Positions 51,701 to 62,040 of a DNA stretch of 64,000 nt are shown here, piece after piece (the first letter of the stretch is position 1; each line of letters opens with the position of its first letter). The stretch is from contig NW_027480595.1 in the NCBI RefSeq assembly GCF_051401765.1, positions 806,001-870,000 of the forward strand, read 5' to 3'. Under the pieces are notes generated by a model. The model was not told the origin of the DNA and did not search any database. It saw only the letters and a list, made by a program, of their open reading frames with translations. The DNA is from Calliopsis andreniformis (taxonomy: Eukaryota > Arthropoda > Insecta > Hymenoptera > Andrenidae). Made by a program: the position numbers and the translations under genes.

Positions 51701-52122
51701 ATTGAGGATTGACGATGGGAGGATTGAGGATTGAGGATAGAAGATTGAGAATTGGGGACTGAGGATTCAAGATTGAGGATCGAAGATTGAGAATTGAGGA
51801 TTGAAGATTGATAATTGAGGATTGAGGATTGAACATTGAGGACTGAGGATTCAGGATTGAAGATTGAGTATTGAGGATAGAAGATTGAGGATTGAGGATT
51901 GTCGATTAAGGACTGAGGATGAGGGCTGAGGGTTAAGGATTGAGGTTTGTGGACTGAGGACTGAGGATTGAGGATTGAGAATTGAGGATTGAGGATTGAG
52001 GATTGAAGATTGAGGATTGGGTATTGAGGATTGAAGAATGAGGATTGAGGATTGAGGATTGAGGATTGAGGATTGAAGATTGAGTATTGAGCATTGAAGC
52101 CTGACGATTGAGGATTGAGGAT
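45770..52122. repeat. Tandem duplication M, left copy (6,354 bp)
   Basis: Repeated directly to the right with a constant offset of 6,354: gagtattgcgg at 45,791 and 52,145, K cores 48233, 49044, 50557 and 50781 against 54587, 55398, 56911 and 57135, Q marks 51,711 and 58,065. I see two substitutions between copies: gagaatt here against gaggatt (near 47,303) and gaggcttgag here against gagggttgag (near 49,745). There is no net indel. It contains parts of H2, block I, one K doublet and Q. Open frames here are mirrored exactly in the right copy. No gene is seen. Confidence 0.91.
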
Positions 52123-55100
52123 GGAGGATTGAGTATTGAGGATTGAGTATTGCGGATAGAAGGTTGAGGATTGGGTATTGCGGGTTGACCATTGAGGATT
52201 GAGGATTGAGGATTGAGGATTGAGGATTGAGGATTGAGAATTGAGGATTGAGGATTGAGGATTGAAGATTGAGGATTGGGTGTTGAGGATTGAAGAATGA
52301 GGATTGAGGATTGAGGATTGAGGATTGACGATTGAGGACTCAGTATTGAGGATTGAAGATTGAGGATTGAGGAGTGAGTATTGAAGATTGAGGATTTGGG
52401 ACTGAGGATTGAAGATTGGGGATTGAGGATTGAGGATTGAGGATTGAGGATTGAGGATTGAGGATTGAAGATTGAGGATTGGGTATTGAGGATTGAAGAA
52501 TGAGGATTGAGGATTGAGGATTGAGGATTGAGGATTGAAGATTGAGTATTGAGGATTGAAGATTGACGATTGAGGATTGAGGATTGAGGATTGAGGATTG
52601 AGGATTGAAGATTGAAGATTGAGTATTGAGGATTGAAGATTAAGGATTGAGGATTCAGGATTGACGATTGATGATTGAAGATTGAGGATTGAGGATTGAG
52701 GATTGAGGATTGAGGATTGAAGATTGAGGATTCGGTATTGAGGATTGAAGAATGAGGATTGAGTATTGAGTATTGAGGATTGAAGATTGAGGATTGAGGA
52801 TTGAGGATTGAGGATTGAGGATTCAAGATTGAGTAGTGAGGATTGAACATTAAGATTGAGGATTGAGGATGGAGGATTGAGGATTGAGGTATGAAGATTG
52901 AGGATTGCGTATTGAGAATAGAACATTGAGGATTGAGGATTGAGTATTGAGGACTGAGGATTGCGTATTGAGGATTGAGGATTGAGGATTGAAGATTGAA
53001 TATTGATGATTGAAGATTGAGGATCGAGGATTGAGGGTTGTGGATTGAGGACGAGGACTGAGGGTTGAGTATTGATGTTTGAGGTCTGAGGATTGAGGAT
53101 TGAGGATTGAGAATTGGGGATTGAGGATTGAGGATTGAAGATTCAGGATTGGGTGTTGAGGATTGAAGGATGAGGATTGAGGATTGATGATTGAGGATTG
53201 AGGATTGAAGATGGAGTATTGAGGATTGAAGATTGAGTATTGAGGATTGAGGATTGAGGATTGAGGATTGAGGATTGAGGACTCAGTATTGAGGATTGAA
53301 GATTGAGGATTGAGGAGTGAGTATTGAAGATTGAGGATTTGGGACTGAGGATTGAAGATTGGGGATTGAGGATTGAGGATTGAGGATTGAGGATTGAGGA
53401 TTGAGGATTGAAGATTGAGGACTGGGTATTGAGGATTGAAGAATGAGGATTGAGGATTGAGGATTGAGGATTGGGGATTGAAGATTGAGTATTGAGGATT
53501 GAAGATTGACGATTGAGGATTGAGGATTGAGGATTGAGGATTGAGGATTGAAGATTGAAGATTGAGTATTGAGGATTGAAGATTAAGGATTGAGGATTCA
53601 GGATTGACGATTGAGGATTGAAGATTGAGGATTGAGGATTGAGGATTGAGGATTGAGGATTGAAGATTGAGGATTCGGTATTGAGGATTGAAGAATGAGG
53701 ATTGAGTATTGAGTATTGAGGATTGAAGATTGAGGATTGAGGATTGAGGATTGAGGATTGAGGATTCAAGATTGAGTAGTGAGGATTGAAGATTAAGATT
53801 GAGGATTGAGGATGGAGGATTGAGGATTGAGGATTGAAGATTGAGGATTGCGTATTGAGAATAGAACATTGAGGATTGAGGATTGAGTATTGAGGACTGA
53901 GGATTGCGTATTGAGGATTGAGGATTGACGATTCAAGATTGAATATTGATGATTGAAGATTGAGGATCGAGGATTGAGGGTTGTGGATTGAGGACGAGGA
54001 CTGAGGGTTGAGTATTGATGTTTGAGGTCTGAGGATTGAGGACTGAGGATTGAGAATTGAGGATTGAGGATTGAGGATTGAGGATTGAGGATTGAGGATT
54101 GAGGATTGCGGATAGAAGATTGAGGATTGGGTATTGCGGATTGAACATTGAGGATTAAGGATTGAGGATTGAGGATTGAGGATTGAGGACTGAAGATTGA
54201 ATACTGATGATTGAAGATTGAGGATTGAGGATTGATGGTTGTGGATTGAGGACGAGGACTGAGGGTTGAGTATTGCTGTTTGAGGTCTGAGGATTGAGGA
54301 CTGAGCATTGAGAATTGAGGATTGAGGATTGAGGATTGAAGATTGAGGATTGGGTGTTGAGGATTGAAGAGTGAGGATTGAGTATTGAGGATTTAGGTTT
54401 GAGGATTGAAGATTGAGTACTGAGGATTGAAGATTAAGGTTGAGGATTGAGGATTGAGGATTGAGGATTGAAGATTGGGGATTGGGGACTGAGTATTGAG
54501 GGTTGAGTGATGAGAATTGATGTTTGTGGATAGTGGTCTGAAGATTTCAGATTGAGTATTGAGTATTGAAAACTGTGAATTGAGGATATTCTATTGAGGA
54601 TTGAGGATTCACAACTGATTGTTGAGGACTTAGGGCTGAAGATTGAGGATTCCGGGTTGAGGATTCAGGATTGAGGTTTGAGGACAGAGGATTGAGGATT
54701 GAGGATTGAGGATTGAGGATAGAGGATTGAAGACTGATGATTGGGTATTGAAGATTGAACATTGAGGATTGAGTGTTGAGGATAGAGGATTGAGGATTGA
54801 GGATTGAAGGTTGAATATTAATGACTGAATATTGAGGATTGAGGACTGAGTGTTGTGGATTGAGGACGAGGACTGAGGGTTGAGTATTGATGTTTGAAGT
54901 CTAAGGATTCAGGATTGAGGATTGAGAACTGAGGATTGAGGATTGAGGATTGAAGATTGAGGATTCGGTATTGAGGATTGAAGAATGAGGGTTGAGGAGT
55001 GTGGACTGAGGATTGCGGATTGCAGATTGAGTATTGAGGATCGAAGATTGAGGATTGAGGATTGAGGATTGAGAATTGAGGATTGAGGATTGAGGATTGA

Positions 55101-58100
55101 GGATTGAAGATTGAGTATTGAGGATCGAGGATTGAGGACTGAGGATTGAGGATTGAGGATTGAGAATTGAAGATTGAGGATTGGGGATTGAGGATTGACG
55201 ATTGAGGATTGAGCATTGAGGACTGAGAATTGACGATTGAGGATTGAAGATTGAGTATTGAGGATTGAGGATTGATGATTGAGGATTGAAGATTGAGGAC
55301 TGAGTGTTGAGGGTTGAGTGATGAGAATTGATGTTTATGGATAGAGATTTGAAGATTGCAGGCTGAGTATTGAGTATTGAAACCTGTGAATTGAGGATAT
55401 TCTATTGACGATTGAGGATTCACAACTGATTATTGAGTTCTGAGGGCTGAATATTGGGTGTTCAGGATTGTGGCTTCAGGATTGAGGTTTGAGGACTGAG
55501 GATTGAGGATTGAGGGTGAGGATTGAGGATTGAGGATAGAGAATTGAAGCCTGATGATTGGGTATTGAAGATTGAACATTGAGGATTGAGTGTTGAGGAT
55601 AGAGGATTGAGGATTGAGGATTGAAGGTTGAATATTAATGACTGAATATTGAGGATTGAGGATTGAGGGTTGTGGATTGAGGACGAGGACTGAGGGTTGA
55701 GTATTGATGTTTGAAGTCTGAGGATTCAGGATTGAAGATTGACTATTGAGGATAGAAGACTGAGGATTGAGGATTGTCGATTAAGGATTGAGGATGAGGT
55801 CTGAGGGTTGAGGATTGAGGTTTGAGGACTGAGGACTGAGGATTGAGAATTGAGAATTGAGGATTGGGGATTGAGGATTGAAGATTGAGGATTGGGTATT
55901 GAGGATTGAAGAATGAGGATTGAGGATTGAGGATTGAGTATTGAGGATTGAAGATTGAGGATTGCGTATTGAGGATAGAACATTGAGGATTGAGGTTTGA
56001 GTATTGAGGATTGAGGATTGAGGATTGAAGATTGAATATTGATGATTGAATATTGAGGATTGAGGATTGATGGTTGTGGATTGAGGACGAGGACTGAGGG
56101 TTGAGTATTGCTGTTTGAGGTCTGAGTATTGAGGATTGAGAATTGAGGATTGAGGATTGAGGATTGAAGACTGAGAATTGGGTATTTAGGATTGAAGGAT
56201 GAGGATTGAGGATTGAGGATTGAGTATTGAGGATTGAGGATTGAGGATTGAAGGTTAAGATTGAGGATTGAGGATTGAGGATTGAGGATTGAGGATTGAG
56301 GATTGAAGATTGAGGATTGCGTATTGAGGATAGAACATTGAGGATTGAGTATTGAGTATTGAGGATTGAGGATTGAGGATTGAAGATTGAATATTGATGA
56401 TTGAAGATTGAGGATCGAGGATTGAGGGTTGTGGGTTGAGGACGAGGACTGACGGCTGAGTATTGATGTTTGATGTCTGAGGATTGAGGATTGAAGATTG
56501 AGGATTGAGGATTGAGGATTGAGGATTGCGGATTGAAGATTGAGGATTGGGTATTGAGGATTGAAGAATGAGGATTGAGGATTGAGGATTGAGGATTGAG
56601 GAATGAGGATTGAGGATTGAAGATGGAGGATTGGGTATTGAGGATTGAAGAATGAGGATTGAGGATTGAGGATTGAGGATTGAGGATTGAAGATTGAGTA
56701 TTGAGGATTGAAGATTGACGATTGAGGATTGAGGATTGAGGATGGAGGATTGAAGATTGAGTATTGAGGATTGAAGATTGAGGATTGATGATTGAGGATT
56801 GAAGATTGAGGACTGAGTGTTGAGGGTTGAGTGATGAGAATTGATGTTTGTGGATTGAGTTTTGAAGATTGAAGAATAGGGATTGAGTATTGAAAACTGT
56901 GAATTGAGGATATTCTATGGTGGACTGAGGATTGACAATTGATTGTTGAGGACTAAGGGCTGAAGATTGAGGATTCAGAATTGAGGATTAGGGATTGAGT
57001 TTTGAGGACTGAGGATTGATGGTTGAGGGTTGTGCGTTGAATATTGAGGGTTGAGTGATGAGAATTGATGTTTGTGGATAGAGATTTGAAGATTGCAGGC
57101 TGAGTATTGTGTATTGAAACCTGTCAATTGAGGATATTCTATTGACGATTGAGGACACACAACTGATTGTTGAGGTCTGAGGGCTGAATATTGGGGGTTC
57201 AGGATTGTGGATTCAGGATTGAGGTTTGAGGACTGAGGATTGAGGCTTGAGGGTGAGGATTGAGGATTGAGGATTGAGGATTGAAGGTTGAGGATTGCGT
57301 ATTGAGGATAGAACAATGAGGATTGAGGATTGAGTATTGAGGATTGAGGATTGAGGATTGAAGATTGAATATTGATGATTGAATATTGAGGATCGAGGAT
57401 TGAGGGTTGTGGATTGAGGACGAGGACTGAGGGTTGAGTATTGATGTTTGAGGTCTGAGGATTGAGGAATGAGTATTGAGAATTGAGGATTGAGGTTTGA
57501 GGATTGAAGATTGAGGATTGTGTGTTGAGGATTGAAGAATGAGGGTTGAGGATTGAGGATTGAGGATTGAGGATTGAAGATTGAGGATTGAAGATTGAAT
57601 ATTGATGATTGAAGATTGAGGATCGAGGATTGAGGGTTGTGGAATGAGGACGAGGACTGAGGGTTGAGTATTGATGTTTGAGGTCTGAGGATTGAGGATT
57701 GAGGACTGAGGATTGAGGATTGAGGATTGAGGATTGAGGATTGAAGATTGAGGATTGGGTATTGAGGATTGAAGAATGAGGATTGAGGATTGAGGATTGA
57801 GGATTGAGGATTGAAGATTGAGTATTGGGGATTGAAGGTTGACGATTGAGGATTGAGGATTGAGGATTGAGGATTGAGGATTGAGGATTGAGGATTGAAG
57901 ATTGAGTATTGAGGATTGAAGATTGAGGATTGTGGATTGAAGATTGAGAATTGAGGATTGAAGATTGAGGATTGAGGATTGAGTATTGAGGATTGACGCT
58001 TGAGGATTGAGGGTTGAGGATGGAGGATTGAGGATTGAGGATTGCAGACTGAGTATTGAGGATTGACGATGGGAGGATTGAGGATTGAGGATAGAAGATT

Positions 58101-58476
58101 GAGAATTGGGGACTGAGGATTCAAGATTGAGGATCGAAGATTGAGAATTGAGGATTGAAGATTGATAATTGAGGATTGAGGATTGAACATTGAGGACTGA
58201 GGATTCAGGATTGAAGATTGAGTATTGAGGATAGAAGATTGAGGATTGAGGATTGTCGATTAAGGACTGAGGATGAGGGCTGAGGGTTAAGGATTGAGGT
58301 TTGTGGACTGAGGACTGAGGATTGAGGATTGAGAATTGAGGATTGAGGATTGAGGATTGAAGATTGAGGATTGGGTATTGAGGATTGAAGAATGAGGATT
58401 GAGGATTGAGGATTGAGGATTGAGGATTGAAGATTGAGTATTGAGCATTGAAGCCTGACGATTGAGGATTGAGGAT
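52123..58476. repeat. Tandem duplication M, right copy (6,354 bp)
   Basis: Abutting direct copy of 45,770-52,122. The junction near 52,122 lies in gaggatggaggattg, just after gcctgacgatt. After the right end (about 58,476) the array continues with more consensus units and then an E-like segment. The near identity means that the duplication is very recent, that the copies are being corrected against each other, or that the assembly has counted one unit twice. Confidence 0.91.
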
Positions 58477-61400
58477 TGAGGATTGAGGATTGAGGATGGA
58501 GGATTGAAGATTGAGTATTGAGGATTGAAGATTGAGGATCGAGTATTGAGGATTGAGGATTGAGGATTGAGGATTGAAGAATGAGGATTGAGGATTGAGG
58601 ATAGAAGACTGAGTATTGAGGATAGGAGATTGAGGATTGAGGTGTGTGTATTGAAGATTGAGGATTTGGGACTAGGGATTGAAGATTGGGGTTTGAGGAT
58701 TGAGGATTGAGGATTGAGGATTGAGGATTGAGGATTCAGGATTGAAGATTGAGGATTGGGTATTGAGGATTGAAGAATGAGGATTGAGGATTGAGGATTG
58801 AGGATTGAGGATTGAAGATTGAGTATTGAGGATTGAAGATTGATGATTGAGGATTGAGGATTGAGGATTGAGGATTGAGGATTCAGGATTCAGGATTGAA
58901 GATTGAGTATTGAGGATAGAAGATTGAGGATTGAGGATTGTCGATTAAGGATTGAGGATGAGGGCTGAGGGTTGAGGATTGAGGTTTGAGGACTGAGGAC
59001 TGAGGACTGAGGATTGAGGATTGAGAGTTGAGGATTGAGGATTGAGGATTGAAGATTGAGGATTGGGTATTGAGGATTGAAGAATGAGGATTGATGATTG
59101 AGGATTGAGGATTGAGGATTGAAGAATGAGGACTGAGTATTGAGTATTGAGGATTGAGGATTGAAGATTGAGTATTGAGGATTGAAGATTGACGATTGAG
59201 GATTGAGGATTGAGGATTGAGGATTGAGGATTGAGGATTGAGGATTGAAGATTGAGAATTGGGGATTGAAGATTGAGGATTGAGGATTGAGGATTGAGGA
59301 TTGAGGATTCAAGATTGAGTATTCAGGACTGAAGATTGACGATTGAGGATTGAGGATTGAGGATTGAGGATTGAGGATTGAGGATTGAAGATTGAGGATT
59401 GCGTATTGAGGATAGAACATTGAGGATTGAGGATTGAGTATTGAGGATTGAGGATTGAGGATTGAAGATTGAATATTGATGATTGAAGATTGAGGATCGA
59501 GGATTGAGGGTTGTGGATTGAGGACGAGGACTGAGGGTTGAGTATTGATGTTTGAGGTCTGAGGATTGAGGATTGAGGATTGAGAATTGGGGATTGAGGA
59601 TTGAGGATTGAAGATTGAGGATTGGGTGTTGAGGATTGAAGGATGAGGATTGAGGATTGATGATTGAGGATTGAGGATTGAAGATGGAGTATTGAGGATT
59701 GAAGATTGAGGATTGAGGATTGAGGATTGAGGATTGAGGATTGAGGATTGCGGATAGAAGATTGAGGATTGGATATTGCGGATTGAACATTGAGGATTAA
59801 GGATTGAGGATTGAGGATTGAGGATTGAGGACTGAAGATTGAATACTGATGATTGAAGATTGAGGATTGAGGATTGATGGTTGTGGATTGAGGACGAGGA
59901 CTGAGGGTTGAGTATTGCTGTTTGAGGTCTGAGGATTGAGGACTGAGCATTGATAATTGAGGATTGAGGATTGAGGATTGAAGATTGAGGATTGGGTGTT
60001 GAGGATTGAAGAGTGAGGATTGAGTATTGAGGATTTAGGTTTGAGGATTGAAGATTGAGTACTGAGGATTGAAGATTAAGGTTGAGGATTGAGGATTGAG
60101 GATTGAGGATTGAAGATTGGGGATTGGGGACTGAGTATTGAGGGTTGAGTGATGAGAATTGATGTTTGTGGATAGAGGTCTGAAGATTTCAGATTGAGTA
60201 TTGAGTATTGAAAACTGTGAATTGATGATATTCTATTGAGGATTGAGGATTCACAACTGATTGTTGAGGACTTAGGGCTGAAGATTGAGGATTCCGGGTT
60301 GAGGATTCAGGATTGAGGTTTGAGGACAGAGGATTGAGGATTGAGGATTGAGGATTGAGGATAGAGGATTGAAGACTGATGATTGGGTATTGAAGATTGA
60401 ACATTGAGGATTGAGTGTTGAGGATAGAGGATTGAGGATTGAGGATTGAAGGTTGAATATTAATGACTGAATATTGAGGATTGAGGACTGAGTGTTGTGG
60501 ATTGAGGACGAGGACTGAGGGTTGAGTATTGACGTTTGAAGTCTAAGGATTCAGGATTGAGGATTGAGAACTGAGGATTGAGGATTGAGGATTGAGTATT
60601 GAGGATTGACGCTTGAGGATTGAGGGTTGAGGATGGAGGATTGAGGATTGAGGATTGCAGACTGAGTATTGAGGATTGACGATGGGAGGATTGAGGATTG
60701 AGGATAGAAGATTGAGAATTGGGGACTGAGGATTCAAGATTGAGGATCGAAGATTGAGAATTGAGGATTGAAGATTGATAATTGAGGATTGAGGATTGAA
60801 CATTGAGGACTGAGGATTCAGGATTGAAGATTGAGTATTGAGGATAGAAGATTGAGGATTGAGGATTGTCGATTAAGGATTGAGGATGAGGGCTGAGGGT
60901 TAAGGATTGAGGTTTGTGGACTGAGGACTGAGGATTGAGGATTGAAGAATGAGGATTGAGGATTGAGGATAGAAGACAGAGTATTGAGGATAGAAGATTG
61001 AGGATTGAGGTGTGAGTATTGAAGATTGAGGATTTGGGACTAGGGATTGAAGATTGGGGTTTGAGGATTGAGGATTGAGGATTGAGGATTGAGGATTGAG
61101 GATTCAGGATTGAAGATTGAGGATTGGGTATTGAGGATTGAAGAATGAGGATTGGGGATTGAGGATTGAGGATTGAGGATTGAAGATTGATTATTGAGGA
61201 TTGAAGATTGATGATTGAGGTCTGAGGATTGAGGATTGAGGATTGAGGATTGAGGGTTGAGGATTGAGTATTGAGGATTGAGTATTGAGGATTGAAGATT
61301 GAAAATTGATGATTGAACGTTGAGGATCGAGGATTGAGGGTTGTGGATTGAGTACGAGGGCTGAGGGTTGAGTATTGATGGTTGAGGTCTGAGGATTGAG

Positions 61401-62040
61401 GATTGAGGATTGAGGATTGATGATTGAGGATTCAGGATTGAGGATTGAAGGTTGAGGATTGGGTATTGAGGATTGAAGAATGATGATTGAGGATTGAGGG
61501 TTGAGGATTGAGGATTGAAGATTGAGTATTGAGGATTGAAGGTTGACGATTGAGGATTGAGGATTGAGGATTGAGGATTGAGGATTGAGGATTGAGGATT
61601 GAAGATTGAGTATTGAGGATTGAAGATTGAGGATTGTGGATTGAGGATTGACGATTGATGATTGAAGATTGAGGATTGAGGATTGAGGATTGAGGATTGA
61701 GGATTGAGGATTGAAGATTGAGGATTGAGGATTGAGGATTGAAGATTGAGGATTGGGTATTGAGAATTGAAGAATGAGGACTGAGTATTGAGTATTGAGG
61801 ATTGAGGATTGAAGATTGAGTATTGAGGATTGAAGATCGACGATTGAGGATTGAGGATTGAGGATAGAGGATTGAGGATTGAGGATTGAGGATTGAAGAT
61901 TGAGAATTGGGGATTGAAGATTGAGGATTGAGGATTGAGGATTGAAGATTGCGTACTGAGGATTGAAGATTAAGATTGAGGATTGAGGATTGAGGATTGA
62001 GGATTGAGGATTGAGGATTCAAGATTGAGTATTCAGGATT
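58476..62040. repeat. Mosaic of E-like, K, Q and Z segments
   Basis: 58,476-59,090 follows 25,988-26,600 (offset 32,488 at the Z box). The K core at 60229 belongs to the F subtype. 60,200-60,940 pairs with 32,170-32,920, with the Q mark at 60,678. A second Z box lies at 61,033. The stretch 61,240-62,030 has unusual variants (gaaaattgatg and gattgaacgtt near 61,310, gagtacgagg near 61,350) and consensus-rich runs. No gene is seen. Confidence 0.77.

Noticed and set aside
50845..52926. 693-codon - strand open frame
   Set aside because: It crosses the junction of the 6,354 bp tandem copies and overlaps other open frames of similar peptide. It is expected from composition, not from a gene.
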